A DNA stretch of 35,992 nt. Source: Hydrogenophaga sp. Lineage in GTDB: Bacteria > Pseudomonadota > Gammaproteobacteria > Burkholderiales > Burkholderiaceae_C. The first letter of the stretch is position 1. The number at the start of each line of letters is the position of its first letter. The notes under the pieces were generated by a model. It made no database searches. It was not told the DNA's origin and saw only the letters and a list, made by a program, of their open reading frames with translations. This document shows, one piece after another, positions 1-8,856 of this stretch. The position numbers and the translations under genes are program-made. The stretch covers positions 100,070 to 136,061 of the forward strand of contig JAABQK010000005.1 in NCBI GenBank assembly GCA_011391495.1, read 5' to 3'.

Positions 1-711
1 GGGTGAGCGCATCGAGCTGTACCAGTGGTCGCGCTGCATGTTCGCGCCCTTGCCGGCGATCGGTGCCACCGACAGGCTGTGGCGCGAACTCGCATAGCCA
101 CCGCTGAAGATGCCCGGCTTGCCGCGCTCGCCGCCGCGCATGTGGGCCGTGAAGAAGTGCGACTGCTGCGCCGACACGCCAGCGCCTTCGCTGTTGCTGA
201 TCTTCTTGCTGGTGGCAAAGGCCGCTGCCTCGCATTCGAGGGCAATGCGCAACGCCTCTTCGGAGGTGATGCCCCAGGGGTGGAACAGGTCCAGGTCGGG
301 ATAGGTGTCGGCCACGTCGGCGGCATCGGGCAGGCCGGCCACCGGATCTTCGGCGGTGAAGCGGGCAATGTCGTAGGCCGCCTGCACGGTCTGGCGCACG
401 GCAGCGGGTGAAAAATCGGAGGTCGACGCGTTGCCACGCTTTTGTCCCAGGTAGACCGTCACCCCGAGCGACTTGTCACGGTTGCGCTCCACGTTTTCCA
501 GCTCGCCCTTGCGCACCGACACGCTCAGGCCAGCGCCTTCGGACACCTCCGCCGCCGCGTCCGACGCACCCAGCTTCCTGGCGTGATCCAGCGCCAGATC
601 GACCAGTTCCTCGAACTGGCTTCGGGCGTACTGGAACCCGGCCAGTGGCTGGCCACCGCCGGCGGACGGGGTGACTGGGGTTTGCTGAGGGGAGTTGGAG
701 GCTTTTTTCAT
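1..711 (-). CDS. pmbA: PmbA/TldE metalloprotease component (partial, N-terminal 237 residues)
   Basis: The reverse strand from the ATG at 711 stays open to the window edge, so the C-terminal half is missing (family length is about 450 residues). The translation starts MKKASNSPQQ and contains features typical of the family N-terminal domain: LDHARKLGASDAAAEVSEG, then VRKGELENVERNRDKSLGV, then YLGQKRGNASTSDF and the region around AYDIARFTAEDP. TldE/PmbA pairs with TldD as a cytoplasmic protease complex that trims modified peptides and degrades CcdA-type antitoxins in enterobacteria; the zinc site is in TldD. It is divergent from yjgA, an arrangement I associate with many betaproteobacteria. The residues 2-22 are a Pro/Gly/Ser-rich leader before the conserved domain, so the start could lie a little downstream. 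Confident in family; partial. Confidence 0.9.
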   Translation of the reverse strand, partial: MKKASNSPQQTPVTPSAGGGQPLAGFQYARSQFEELVDLALDHARKLGASDAAAEVSEGAGLSVSVRKGELENVERNRDKSLGVTVYLGQKRGNASTSDFSPAAVRQTVQAAYDIARFTAEDPVAGLPDAADVADTYPDLDLFHPWGITSEEALRIALECEAAAFATSKKISNSEGAGVSAQQSHFFTAHMRGGERGKPGIFSGGYASSRHSLSVAPIAGKGANMQRDHWYSSMRSP

Positions 712-819
712 GTCGACGGCTATGATACTTGCCGCCCACCGAGCACGTTTCTGCTTGCGCAAAAGCCCCGATCCGAAGGGGCCAGACCCGAAGGTCTGCC
801 CTCCAACCACCAGGAATCC
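712..819. promoter_or_regulatory. Divergent pmbA / yjgA promoter region
   Basis: This 108-bp gap separates two head-to-head genes and must carry both promoters. On the plus strand there is a good -10-like hexamer TATGAT at 721-726; the nearest -35-like match, TTGGAG at 695-700, is 20 bp away, which is too long for a standard sigma-70 spacer. The promoter assignment is therefore tentative. An AGGA at 812-815 serves as the yjgA ribosome site. Confidence 0.35.
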
Positions 820-1491
820 ATGTCCCGCAAACCCACCAAAGGCTATTTCGTCCGCGGCCAGTTCGTCGCCGAGGGCAGCGAGCTGGACCTTGAGCTCAAG
901 CGTGAGCTCAAGGGTTCGGTCGACATGAGCAAGACCGACCTGAAGAAACACAGCGACCATCTGCAGGAACTGGGCGAAAACCTGCTGACGCTCAACGCCA
1001 GCGTCATGAGCCGCCTGCAGCTGGCGCACGGCCTGTCGGACAAGCTGACCGATGCGGTGGCCGAAGCCAGACGCATCACCAACTTCGAAGGCCGGCGCCG
1101 CCAGATGCAGTACATCGGCAAGCTCATGCGCAAGCTCGACGAAGCTGCCGTGGCGGCGATCGAGGCCGCGCTGGAAGAGCAGCGCAAGCCCTCGGCCCAG
1201 GCCACCCTCGCGCTGCACCAGGCCGAACAGTGGCGCGACAAGCTCGTGTCCGACGACGACGCGCTCACGCGCTGGCTGGAGCAGGACCCGCAGGCTGACG
1301 TGCAGCACCTGCGCGCCCTCATCCGCCAGGCGCGAAAGGATGCGCAAGCGACACCCGAGCGCCCGGGCGAGGCACCGCGCCACGGCAAGGCCTACCGCGA
1401 GATTTTCCAGATCGTGCGCACCGCCCTGACACCCGATCAGGCCTCCGGCAGCGACACCGAAGGCGACACGAACCACAACGAAGCAGCCTGA
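820..1491 (+). CDS. yjgA: Ribosome-associated protein YjgA/DarP (DUF615)
   Basis: This 223-residue protein starts MSRKPTKGYFVRGQFV and contains the family hallmarks LKRELKG, DLKKHSDHLQELGENL and RRRQMQYIGKLMR. DUF615 proteins (YjgA, renamed DarP in E. coli) associate with late 50S precursors and promote peptidyl-transferase-centre maturation. The open frame extends upstream to 442 but that stretch lies antisense to pmbA; I chose the ATG at 820 because family homology starts there and an AGGA lies 5 bases upstream. It is somewhat longer than the 183-residue E. coli protein because of a polar C-terminal tail (from about residue 180, rich in Asp, Thr, Asn). The stop is 8 bp before mog, suggesting co-transcription. 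Confidence 0.9.
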   Translation: MSRKPTKGYFVRGQFVAEGSELDLELKRELKGSVDMSKTDLKKHSDHLQELGENLLTLNASVMSRLQLAHGLSDKLTDAVAEARRITNFEGRRRQMQYIGKLMRKLDEAAVAAIEAALEEQRKPSAQATLALHQAEQWRDKLVSDDDALTRWLEQDPQADVQHLRALIRQARKDAQATPERPGEAPRHGKAYREIFQIVRTALTPDQASGSDTEGDTNHNEAA

Positions 1492-1499
1492 GCCCCACC

Positions 1500-2099
1500 A
1501 TGACAGACCACCCGACCCCCGAGCCGGTGCGCATCGGCATCGTCTCCATCAGCGACCGCGCCAGCAGCGGCATCTATGAAGACAAGGGCCTACCCGCACT
1601 GCAGGACTGGCTCACGCGCGCGCTGAAGAACCCCATCACATTCGAGCCACGGCTGATCCCCGACGAACAGACGCAGATCAGCGCCACGCTGATCGAACTG
1701 GTGAGCGCCGGCTGCTCGCTGGTGCTCACCACCGGTGGAACCGGCCCAGCCCTTCGCGACGTGACGCCCGAAGCCACGCTGGCGGTGGCCCACAAGGAGA
1801 TGCCCGGCTTTGGCGAGCAGATGCGCCAGATCAGCCTGACCTTCGTGCCCACGGCCATCCTCTCCAGGCAGGTAGCGGTGATCCGCGACCAGAGCCTGAT
1901 CATCAACCTGCCCGGCCAACCCAAAGCCATTGCCGAAACGCTGGAAGGACTGAAGAACCCCGATGGCACGCAGAAGGTCAACGGCATCTTCACCGCTGTG
2001 CCGTATTGCATCGACCTCATCGGCGGCCCCTACTTCGAAACCGACGACGCTGTCTGCAAGGCCTGGCGCCCCAAGACCGCCGTGCGCCCGGCGCGCTGA
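1500..2099 (+). CDS. mog: Molybdopterin adenylyltransferase MogA
   Basis: The 199-residue product has the MoaB/Mog fold signature: RIGIVSISDRAS at the N-terminus, YEDKG at 26-30, TTGGTG at 78-83 followed by RDVTPEAT with the conserved Asp at 87, and LPGQPKAI near 137-144. MogA adenylylates molybdopterin with ATP to give MPT-AMP ahead of molybdate insertion by MoeA. The extended C-terminus (FTAVPYCIDLIGGPYFE) distinguishes Mog from shorter MoaB proteins. It starts 8 bp after yjgA and is followed 20 bp later by slyD, consistent with a short operon; no other molybdenum-cofactor gene is nearby. Confidence 0.92.
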   Translation: MTDHPTPEPVRIGIVSISDRASSGIYEDKGLPALQDWLTRALKNPITFEPRLIPDEQTQISATLIELVSAGCSLVLTTGGTGPALRDVTPEATLAVAHKEMPGFGEQMRQISLTFVPTAILSRQVAVIRDQSLIINLPGQPKAIAETLEGLKNPDGTQKVNGIFTAVPYCIDLIGGPYFETDDAVCKAWRPKTAVRPAR

Positions 2100-2119
2100 A
2101 CCCCTGACCGAGACCCGCC

Positions 2120-2596
2120 ATGAAGATCACCAAAGACACCATCGTCACCATCACCTTCCGCGCCACCGATGCGCAGGGCAGATTGCTGGAGGACGGCAAG
2201 GAGCCACGCGCCTACCTGCACGGGGGCTACAACAACACGCTGCCCGGCATTGAAAAGGCGCTGGAAGGCCAGGAGGAAGGCTACGCCGCCACGCTGGTGC
2301 TGCCGCCCGAAGACGCCTTTGGTCCGCGCGACGAAAGCCTGGTGCATACGATTCCCAAAAGCGAATTCCCGCCCGGCGTGAAAGTGGGCGGACAACTGCA
2401 AGGCACCGACGACAACGGGCGCGAACAGGTGTTCACCGTCAAGAAGATCAAGGGCGACACCGTGTTCCTGGATGGCAACCATCCGCTGGCCGGGCAGACG
2501 CTGCGCTTTTCGATCAAGGTGGTGGACGTGCAGGCCGCGAGCGCTGAAGAGGTGGCGCACGGACACGCGCATGGCGCGCACGGCCATCATCATTGA
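2120..2596 (+). CDS. slyD: SlyD-type FKBP peptidyl-prolyl isomerase
   Basis: The 158-residue protein has the SlyD layout: an FKBP half at the N-terminus (MKITKDTIVTI, then LPGIEKALEGQEEG), the inserted insert-in-flap chaperone domain (LPPEDAFGPRDESLV through about residue 120), the return of the FKBP fold (LRFSIKVVDVQAA) and a His-rich tail, HGHAHGAHGHHH. SlyD is a cytosolic prolyl isomerase and chaperone; in E. coli the metal-binding tail delivers nickel for hydrogenase maturation. The tail here is short but retains about seven histidines, so nickel or zinc binding is plausible. It is the last gene of the yjgA-mog-slyD run and is followed by a GC hairpin. Confidence 0.9.
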   Translation: MKITKDTIVTITFRATDAQGRLLEDGKEPRAYLHGGYNNTLPGIEKALEGQEEGYAATLVLPPEDAFGPRDESLVHTIPKSEFPPGVKVGGQLQGTDDNGREQVFTVKKIKGDTVFLDGNHPLAGQTLRFSIKVVDVQAASAEEVAHGHAHGAHGHHH

Positions 2597-2604
2597 CCAT
2601 CCCC

Positions 2605-2623
2605 GCGCCGCCGCAGGCGGCGC
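2605..2623. terminator. GC-rich hairpin between convergent slyD and cysE
   Basis: GCGCCGCC (2605-2612) pairs perfectly with GGCGGCGC (2616-2623) around a 3-base loop. It sits between two convergent stops and could end both transcripts, but neither side has a T-run, so intrinsic termination is only suggested. Confidence 0.5.
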
Positions 2624-2632
2624 ACGGTGGGC

Positions 2633-3406
2633 CTACTTCCCCACCAGCTGGTTCAGCTTGTCGGCCTCGAAGTGCTCCTCTTTCGCAGCATCGGGCGGCA
2701 CGCAGTCATCGCCCCGCTGTTCGCAGGCGAGCTTCTCGATGGCGGCCCACAGCAGCGCGATCTGGTGTTCCTGGCTACCGGTCTTGTCGATCAGGCCGCG
2801 CATGGCCTGTGACAGCGGGTCGTCTTCCTGCGTGATGCCGTAGGCCTGGAACTTGGGGTGGGCTTCGGTCACGTCGGCACTTTCGCCGGTCTTGCTCGGG
2901 ATGATGCGTGCCGGAATGCCGACCGCCGTGGCCCCCGCCGGCACCGGCTTGATCACCACCGCATTGCTGCCAATCTTGGCACCGTCACCCACTTCGAAGC
3001 CACCCAGCACCTTGGCGCCCGCGCTCACCACCACATCCTTGCCCAGCGTGGGGTGGCGCTTGGTGCCTTTGTAAAGCGAGGTGCCGCCGAGCGTGACGCC
3101 CTGGTAGATGGTGCAGCCGTCGCCGATTTCGGCCGTCTCACCCACCACCACCCCCATGGCATGGTCGAAGAAAACGCGATCGCCGACCTTGGCGCCGGGA
3201 TGGATTTCGATGCCCGTGAGGAAGCGTGCGATGTGCGAGATGAAGCGGCCCAGCCACTTGAAGCTGTGGATCCAGCACCAGTGTGCCGGACGGTGCAGCC
3301 ACACGGCGTGCAACCCGGGGTAGCAGGTGATCACCTCCCAGGTGCTGCGCGCGGCGGGGTCGCGCTCGAGAACGCACTGGATGTCGGAACGGATGCGGGC
3401 AAACAT
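2633..3406 (-). CDS. cysE: Serine O-acetyltransferase
   Basis: The 257-residue protein carries the left-handed beta-helix hexapeptide repeats of Cys[20 protein letters not shown] with the catalytic Asp81-His82, [20 protein letters not shown], and [18 protein letters not shown] with His118. It transfers acetyl from acetyl-CoA to L-serine, the first step of cysteine synthesis. The N-terminus is short compared with E. coli CysE (273 residues with a long helical domain), matching the EpsC/NifP-like short form; a polar C-terminal extension of about 85 residues follows the helix domain and is less conserved. It lies 9 bp downstream of trmJ on the same strand. Confidence 0.93.
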   Translation of the reverse strand: MFARIRSDIQCVLERDPAARSTWEVITCYPGLHAVWLHRPAHWCWIHSFKWLGRFISHIARFLTGIEIHPGAKVGDRVFFDHAMGVVVGETAEIGDGCTIYQGVTLGGTSLYKGTKRHPTLGKDVVVSAGAKVLGGFEVGDGAKIGSNAVVIKPVPAGATAVGIPARIIPSKTGESADVTEAHPKFQAYGITQEDDPLSQAMRGLIDKTGSQEHQIALLWAAIEKLACEQRGDDCVPPDAAKEEHFEADKLNQLVGK

Positions 3407-3415
3407 GGTGGCAGT

Positions 3416-4177
3416 CTATCGCTTCGCCCGCTCGGCCACCTGCAGCATCGCCTTGGCCACACCACGAAGAATGTGGATTTCCTCTTCGGTCGGCGCGGCG
3501 CGGTTGAACAGCTGGTTCAGGCGCGGCATGAGCTTTTTCGGCGCCGCGGGGTCCAGGAAATCGACCGCCACCAGCGCCTGCTCCAGATGCTGCAACATGC
3601 CGGCGAGCGCTTTCGCATCCGCCAGCGGGCGCTCAGGCGTGCTGACGGGCGGCAGTGCGTATCCGCCCAAGGCCTGGCGCCAGTCGTAGGCAATCAGCTG
3701 CACGGCGGCAGCCAGATTGAGCGAACCGAACTGCGGGTTGGTGGGAATGCTCAGGCAGCTGTGACAGCGGTAGACGTCTTCATTGCGCATGCCAAAGCGC
3801 TCGGAGCCGAACAGGAAGGCCACGCCGCCGGGCCGGGCCGCCGTCGGGCCGTCATCCGCCTGAGGCGCGCCCAGCAGCCCGGCGAAGTGTTCGCGCGGCT
3901 GGCGCGTTGGCGGGCCGAAGTCGCGCGGCGTCATGGCGGTGGCGCAGAGGTGGTCCATGCCATCGAGCGCTTCGTCGAGCGTGTCCACGATGCGCGCCTT
4001 GTCCAGCACATCGTTGGCACCACTGGCGCGCTGGATGGTTTCTTCCCGCCGCAGCACGTTGGCCCAGCGCGGCGCCACCAGCACGAGGTCGTCGAAACCC
4101 ATGACCTTCATGGCCCGGGCGGTGCCGCCCACATTGCCGGCGTGGCTGGTCTGGATGAGGATGAAACGCGTGCGCAT
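3416..4177 (-). CDS. trmJ: tRNA (cytidine/uridine-32 2'-O)-methyltransferase TrmJ
   Basis: The 253-residue product is a SPOUT methyltransferase. It starts MRTRFILIQTSHAGNVGG (motif 1), with RAMKVMGFDDLVLV next, FGSERFGM at 123-130 (motif 2), and IPTNPQFGSLNLAAAVQL at about 144-161 (motif 3, the knot that binds S-adenosylmethionine). The C-terminal helical region continues to residue 253. TrmJ methylates the ribose of nucleotide 32 in tRNA anticodon loops. The open frame runs on to 5401 but that is antisense to suhB; the ATG at 4177 gives the natural N-terminus. It probably shares a transcript with cysE (9-bp gap), and diverges from suhB. Confidence 0.92.
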   Translation of the reverse strand: MRTRFILIQTSHAGNVGGTARAMKVMGFDDLVLVAPRWANVLRREETIQRASGANDVLDKARIVDTLDEALDGMDHLCATAMTPRDFGPPTRQPREHFAGLLGAPQADDGPTAARPGGVAFLFGSERFGMRNEDVYRCHSCLSIPTNPQFGSLNLAAAVQLIAYDWRQALGGYALPPVSTPERPLADAKALAGMLQHLEQALVAVDFLDPAAPKKLMPRLNQLFNRAAPTEEEIHILRGVAKAMLQVAERAKR

Positions 4178-4185
4178 GGTGGAAT

Positions 4186-4262
4186 CCCCCGCGCCGCTTC
4201 GCGTCACCCCCCAGGGGTCACACCTGCAGCCCGGCGAGGCCGGTTCTGCGGTGTGTGCTGGC
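4186..4262. repeat. Dispersed GC-rich repeat, copy A
   Basis: This stretch matches 12315-12398 in order and spacing: a C-run, GCGCCGC-TTCG-CGTCACCCCCCAGGGG, then ACAC, then a CCGG/CCGG stem, then GCGGTGT and CTGG. It lies in the trmJ/suhB divergent region, only 8 bp upstream of the trmJ start. It carries no gene. I infer a small non-coding dispersed element, since two copies about 8 kb apart share the whole architecture. Confidence 0.6.
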
Positions 4263-4408
4263 AGTGCACGCGTGCCGGAGAGGTGTCTGTTGTGGTGAAA
4301 CGGTAAAATTGCGATATTGTCGCCGCCCCGCATCGATGGGGTCCCGCCGTCCACCGCTCTTCCGCTGTCACGCGAGCAGCCCCGCTGCCGCGCAAAGGTA
4401 TACAACCC
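4263..4408 (+). promoter_or_regulatory. suhB upstream region with candidate promoter
   Basis: A locally AT-richer patch at 4296-4320 contains TAAAAT (4304-4309) and TATTGT (4315-4320), either of which could be a -10 box; TTGTGG (4290-4295) would be a -35 for the second with a 19-bp spacer. No choice can be made by eye. The rest up to the suhB ATG at 4409 shows nothing recognisable. Confidence 0.3.
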
Positions 4409-5365
4409 ATGTCGTCCACACTCCACCCCATGCTCAACGTGGCCATCAAGGCCGCTCGCACCGCTGGCACCATCATCAACCGCGCCGCACTGGACGTGGA
4501 GTCGGTCCGGGTCTCGGCCAAGCAGACCAACGACTTCGTGACCGAAGTCGACCACGCAGCCGAGGCCGCGATCATCGACACCCTGCTCACCGCCTACCCC
4601 GACCACGCCATCTGGGCCGAAGAATCGGGCCGACGGGATGGCAGACACGGCGGTGCAGACCATGTCTGGATCATCGACCCGCTGGACGGCACCACCAACT
4701 TCATCCACGGCTTTCCGGTCTACTGCGTGAGCATCGCCCTGATGGTCGGCAACCGGCTGGAGCAGGCCGTGATCTACGACCCCTCGCGCAACGACCTCTT
4801 CTGCGCCACACGCGGGCGCGGTGCCTACCTGAACGACCGCCGGCTGCGCGTGGCCAAGCGCACCACCCTGCGCGACAGCCTGCTGTCCACCGGCTTTCCC
4901 TTCCGTCCGGGCGACGCGTTCCAGACCTACCTGCAGATGCTGGGCGATGTGATGCCGCGCTGCGCCGGGGTGCGCCGGCCAGGCTCGGCAGCCCTCGATC
5001 TGGCCTACGTGGCAGCCGGCTTCACAGACGGTTTTTTCGAAATGGGCCTGTCGCCCTGGGACGTGGCCGCTGGCGCGCTGCTGGTGACCGAGGCTGGCGG
5101 CCTTGTGGGCAACTTCACCGGCGAGTCCGATTTCCTGGAGCAGAAGGAATGCCTGGCCGCCAACCCGAAGATCTATGGCCAGCTGGTCGGTGTGACCGGC
5201 AAGTACAGCAAATTCGCCAGCGCGGGCGACAAGGCGGCCGTGCGCCAGGCAGTGCAGTTGGCCAGGGCCGGTGCTGCCGAGGGTGGAGCACCGGCCGGCG
5301 GAGCCGCCGTGAAACCCGGACGGTCCGAGGATCTGCCGCCCGCGGTGGACGCCGCACCGTTCTGA
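4409..5365 (+). CDS. suhB: Inositol-1-monophosphatase family protein SuhB
   Basis: The 318-residue product belongs to the Mg-dependent inositol monophosphatase family. Metal-binding motifs are present: EES with Glu71-Glu72, [11 protein letters not shown] with Asp90 and Asp93, and WDVAAGALL with Asp218. SuhB hydrolyses inositol phosphates in vitro and, in E. coli, also acts in the rRNA antitermination complex through NusA. The core ends near residue 270; the last 45 residues are an Ala/Gly/Pro-rich tail that looks disordered and has no family counterpart that I know. The start at 4409 is 7 residues ahead of HPMLNVA, where many homologues begin. Confidence 0.92.
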   Translation: MSSTLHPMLNVAIKAARTAGTIINRAALDVESVRVSAKQTNDFVTEVDHAAEAAIIDTLLTAYPDHAIWAEESGRRDGRHGGADHVWIIDPLDGTTNFIHGFPVYCVSIALMVGNRLEQAVIYDPSRNDLFCATRGRGAYLNDRRLRVAKRTTLRDSLLSTGFPFRPGDAFQTYLQMLGDVMPRCAGVRRPGSAALDLAYVAAGFTDGFFEMGLSPWDVAAGALLVTEAGGLVGNFTGESDFLEQKECLAANPKIYGQLVGVTGKYSKFASAGDKAAVRQAVQLARAGAAEGGAPAGGAAVKPGRSEDLPPAVDAAPF

Positions 5366-5367
5366 AC

Positions 5368-5382
5368 GGCCCCCCCGGGGCC
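5368..5382. terminator. Short GC hairpin between convergent suhB and the PAS kinase
   Basis: GGCCCC (5368-5373) and GGGGCC (5377-5382) form a 6-bp stem with a CCC loop, 2 bp after the suhB stop and 22 bp from the end of the convergent kinase gene. There is no T-run, so it is only a possible terminator. Confidence 0.35.
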
Positions 5383-5404
5383 TGCCTCGCGGAGCCGTCA
5401 CCGC

Positions 5405-8400
5405 TCAGGGATGCGGCAAGGTCCACCAGAAGGTGGCGCCGCGACCGGGGCTGGATTCGGCCCAGATGCGCCCCGCATGGCGCTCCAGAATGCGCGCCAC
5501 GATCGCCAGCCCGACGCCGGTGCCCGGCACCTCGGAGGCCGCGTGCAGGCGCTGGAACAGGCCAAACAGCTTGTCGGCGTGCGCCATGTCGAATCCCATG
5601 CCGTTGTCGCGCAGGAAGAACGCCCGCTGCGCCTCGCTGTAGCCGAGTTCCAGCGCGGGCTCGGTCTGATGGCGCGAATACTTCAGCGCGTTGTCGATCA
5701 GGTTGAGCAGCACCTGCCGCAGCAAGGTGGCGTCGCCCATCACCGCAGGCAGCGCCTGCAGGTCGATGCGGGCGCCCGGTGCACTGGGCATCAGCACCTC
5801 GGCCGCCGAACGCGCCAGTGCCGTCATGTCCACCGGCACGGCATCGAGTTCGACCCGCACCACCCGCAGCAGCTCCAGCATGTCCGTGATCATCTGGCCC
5901 ATGCTGCGCGACGAACGGACGATGCGCCCGAACATGTCCGCCGCCAGGGGACTCAGACGCTCACCTTCTTCTTCGGCGATCAGCGTGGCAAAGCCATTCA
6001 CCGAACGCAGCGGCGCGCGCAGGTCGTGGGCGATGGAATAGGAAATCGCCTCCATGTCCTTCATGGATCGCTCCAGCGCCGCGGTGCGTTCGGCCACCCG
6101 CTGCTCCAGGCTGGCATTGAGCGCCCGCACCTCTTCCTGCGCCGAAACCCGCTCGGAGATGTCGATGTGGGTTCCCGACATGAAGACCGCACGCCCGGCC
6201 TCGTCCCGCCGGTGAACGCGACCACGGTCGTTGATCCAGACCCAGTGGCCATCCTTGTGGCGCATGCGCAGATCGCACTCGTAGTAGTCGATCTCACCGG
6301 CCCAGTGCCGCCGCAGAATCGCCTCCGCACGCACCAGGTCCTGGGGGTGCACCAGACCGCGCCAGGTGTCAAAGGTGGTCGGCATCAGGGCTTCCACCGT
6401 GTAACCCAGCATGCTGGCCCACCGGGCATTGACCAGCATCTCGCCGGTGCTGATGTTCGTCTCCCAGATCCCGGGGCGCGTGGCCTCGATCACCCACTGC
6501 AGGCGCTGGCGCTGTTCGCGCAGCTCCTCCTGCGCTTCCGTGTAGGACGTGACATCGGTGTAGGTGCGCACCATGCCGCCCTCGGGCAGCATGCGGGTCA
6601 CGATTTCCAGCATCCCGCCCTGGTGCGTCTTGCGCAGGTAGCGCTCCGGCGGGAGCACAGCGGGCTCCTGTCGAATGTTGAAATAGGCGCGCAGTGAAGG
6701 CTCGATGAGCTCGAAGTCCCGGCCGAAGTCACCGCGCTCTAGCTGAAATTTGACCACCTCGCCGTGTTCGGGCTGACCCGCCAGGAGGGACTCGGGCAAG
6801 TCCAGCAACTCCAGGAAGCGGCGGTTGTAGAAGCGGATGCGCCCCGCGGCATCCACCATCGTCAGGCCCTGGCTCATGCTGTCGAACGTGACCTGGAGGG
6901 CCGCCGTTTTCTCGGCCAGCAAGGCGCTGGTGGCCTGGAACTGCAGACGGGAGCGCTTGCGCTCCTCATGACCGCGCCATGCCAGCACCAGCTGGCGCAG
7001 CGTGCCCAGCAGCGGCTGCAGGAATTCCACGTCGGCCTCGCTGTAGCCGCCGGGCTGGTTGGCCAGCCCGACCATGGCCACCAGCCGGTCGCCCATGGGA
7101 ATGGGAATGCCCAGGAAGGCGGACATGCCGAGGTGCCCCTCCGGGCGCCCGCCCGAGCGCGGATCGTGATCGGGATCATTGGAGATCACGGTCTGGCTGG
7201 TGGACAGCGCGTGACCGAAGAGCGACCTGAGGTTGTGGAACTCCATGCCCGTTTTCAGGTGCTCGTCGTGCAGGCGATGCGACTCGCCGTCCCAGGCGAT
7301 GTCGGTCATCGCGTACATCTTCAGGTACGGCTGCTCGCGCATGTCGTACAGCACCTCGCCCACGAATCCGTATTCGCTGTCGGTGACGCTCAGCAGGGCG
7401 GCGAGCAGCCCCTCGAAAGCCCCGCGCTTGTCGTCGGCCTCGATGAACAGGGCCTGCGCATGGCGAACCGCCTCCAGCATGCGGTGCTGACGGTCCAGCG
7501 CCTGGGCGGCGATCCTGGCGTTTGTGACGTCTCTCGTGTAGCCGTGCCACAGCGTCGACCCGTCGGGCTCACGCAGCGGCATCGCCTCCACGCGGCACCA
7601 GCGCAGACCGCGGGTGGGCAGCACCACGCGAAACTCCCACTGCCAGGGCCTGAGCTCCCGGGTGGACACCCGCAGGGAGGCCACAAAGGCCTCGCGGTCG
7701 TCCGGATGCAGCCGGGAAAACAGCGCACGACCATCGGCCCTCAGTGCCTCCGGCTCCAGCTCCACCATGTCGCGCACCCCGTCGCTCACATAATGGAATG
7801 TCCCCATGCCTTCGCCCTGCAAACGGGCCTGAAACATGACGCCAGGCACCCGGGCTGCAATGTTCTGGATCAGCTTGAGTTGTGCCGCCTGCGCATCCAG
7901 CGCCTCACGCTCGGCCGTGATGTCCTGCACCACGCCGAAGTCGGTCTGCGGATTGCCGGCCACCAGGGTCCGGCTCATGCGGGTGCGAAACCAGCGCTGC
8001 TGGCCGTTGGGGTGCTGCCAGCGAAAGTCCAGCTCACGCCCGTCACAGGCCTCGCGCGCGCTCAGCCAGGCGGCCTGGTCGTCGGGATGCACGCGGATCC
8101 TCACCTCCGAGCGCAACAGTTCGGGCTTCGGATCAAGCCCGGCGATCTCGTACAGGCCGGGCGACCAGAACACCTCGGGGTCATCGGCGGCATTGGTCCA
8201 GTGCCCGACCCGCGCGAGCTTTTCAATCGCCCCATGCAGTTCGATGCGCTGCTGCAACACCAGGTTGGTTTCGCGCAAGGCCTCCTCGGACCGCAGACGG
8301 GCCTTCTCTGCCTCCACCTCCCGGGTGGCCTCGGAGAGAAACACCAGCAGCAGGGGTTCCGGCTCTGCAACGAGCACGGTGCCGTGCAGGCGCACGCTGT

Positions 8401-8734
8401 GCTCCACCCCATCGCAGAACCAGAGTGAACGCCGCTGTACCCCCAGGTGCAGGTTATTCACAAACGTTCGCCGGGCTTCTTCGCTGGGCCAATGTCCGAG
8501 TTCGACGGTGGTGCGCCCGATCGCCGCTTCGCGCGTGAGCCCCGAGAGCGTCACCCAGGCGTCGTTGACCGCCAGCAGCCGCCCATCGCTGAGTCGGCTC
8601 AGGCTGGCGGGCAACGGTGAAGCGAGGAACATGGCCTCGTAGGGCAGGCCCTGCAAGGTGCCCTCGGCCTCCTGGCCCATGCCGGTGGAACGGGGCGCGC
8701 GTGCTGATGAAGGATGGGATTCGCCAGGAACCAT
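5405..8734 (-). CDS. Soluble multi-PAS/GAF sensor histidine kinase (1109 residues)
   Basis: No membrane segment is visible, so sensing is probably cytoplasmic. Domains in order: PAS at about 30-135; PAS/PAC 170-275 (HPDDQ, then GVVQDITAERE); PAS/PAC 285-405 (HPDDREAF, GYTRDVT); GAF 415-585 (TDSEYGFVGEV, LGIPIPMGDRLVAMVGLANQ); PAS 605-730; PAS/PAC 740-862; HisKA with the phospho-accepting His903 in SIAHDLRAPLR; HATPase with N box NLIDNALKYS (1011-1020), G1 DNGMGFD and G2 GTGVGLAI, ending at 1109. There is no receiver domain and no regulator gene adjacent, so it is an orphan. The kinase core is of the bacteriophytochrome-like subtype and closely resembles that of the kinase at 13419-15362. No clear ribosome site precedes the ATG at 8734; Met19 or Met35 could also be the start. 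Ligands are unknown. Confidence 0.88.
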   Translation of the reverse strand: MVPGESHPSSARAPRSTGMGQEAEGTLQGLPYEAMFLASPLPASLSRLSDGRLLAVNDAWVTLSGLTREAAIGRTTVELGHWPSEEARRTFVNNLHLGVQRRSLWFCDGVEHSVRLHGTVLVAEPEPLLLVFLSEATREVEAEKARLRSEEALRETNLVLQQRIELHGAIEKLARVGHWTNAADDPEVFWSPGLYEIAGLDPKPELLRSEVRIRVHPDDQAAWLSAREACDGRELDFRWQHPNGQQRWFRTRMSRTLVAGNPQTDFGVVQDITAEREALDAQAAQLKLIQNIAARVPGVMFQARLQGEGMGTFHYVSDGVRDMVELEPEALRADGRALFSRLHPDDREAFVASLRVSTRELRPWQWEFRVVLPTRGLRWCRVEAMPLREPDGSTLWHGYTRDVTNARIAAQALDRQHRMLEAVRHAQALFIEADDKRGAFEGLLAALLSVTDSEYGFVGEVLYDMREQPYLKMYAMTDIAWDGESHRLHDEHLKTGMEFHNLRSLFGHALSTSQTVISNDPDHDPRSGGRPEGHLGMSAFLGIPIPMGDRLVAMVGLANQPGGYSEADVEFLQPLLGTLRQLVLAWRGHEERKRSRLQFQATSALLAEKTAALQVTFDSMSQGLTMVDAAGRIRFYNRRFLELLDLPESLLAGQPEHGEVVKFQLERGDFGRDFELIEPSLRAYFNIRQEPAVLPPERYLRKTHQGGMLEIVTRMLPEGGMVRTYTDVTSYTEAQEELREQRQRLQWVIEATRPGIWETNISTGEMLVNARWASMLGYTVEALMPTTFDTWRGLVHPQDLVRAEAILRRHWAGEIDYYECDLRMRHKDGHWVWINDRGRVHRRDEAGRAVFMSGTHIDISERVSAQEEVRALNASLEQRVAERTAALERSMKDMEAISYSIAHDLRAPLRSVNGFATLIAEEEGERLSPLAADMFGRIVRSSRSMGQMITDMLELLRVVRVELDAVPVDMTALARSAAEVLMPSAPGARIDLQALPAVMGDATLLRQVLLNLIDNALKYSRHQTEPALELGYSEAQRAFFLRDNGMGFDMAHADKLFGLFQRLHAASEVPGTGVGLAIVARILERHAGRIWAESSPGRGATFWWTLPHP

Positions 8735-8856
8735 GCTTGGAAGGAGGCAGACAGGAGTAGAGAAAACCGGCGTCGCCGGCGCAATTCCACAGCAGGATCC
8801 CGGTGGACCGAACTGCTACAGTAGCCGGCTGTTCCCAAAAGCCCGACGAGACCGCC
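8735..8856. promoter_or_regulatory. Divergent PAS kinase / mutS upstream region
   Basis: This gap must carry promoters for both genes. I see a TACAGT -10-like hexamer at 8816-8821 on the plus strand but no matching -35, so nothing firm can be assigned. An in-frame GTG at 8803 preceded by AGGA (8793-8796) is an alternative upstream start for mutS. Confidence 0.25.

Noticed and set aside
3416..5401. A 661-codon minus-strand frame spanning trmJ and all of suhB antisense
   Set aside because: Only the last 253 codons encode TrmJ; the upstream part is antisense to suhB and reads as Arg/Gly/His-rich GC-frame noise.
6764..8428. 554-codon plus-strand frame antisense to the PAS kinase
   Set aside because: Composition is that of a shadow frame and the minus strand encodes clear PAS and GAF domains.
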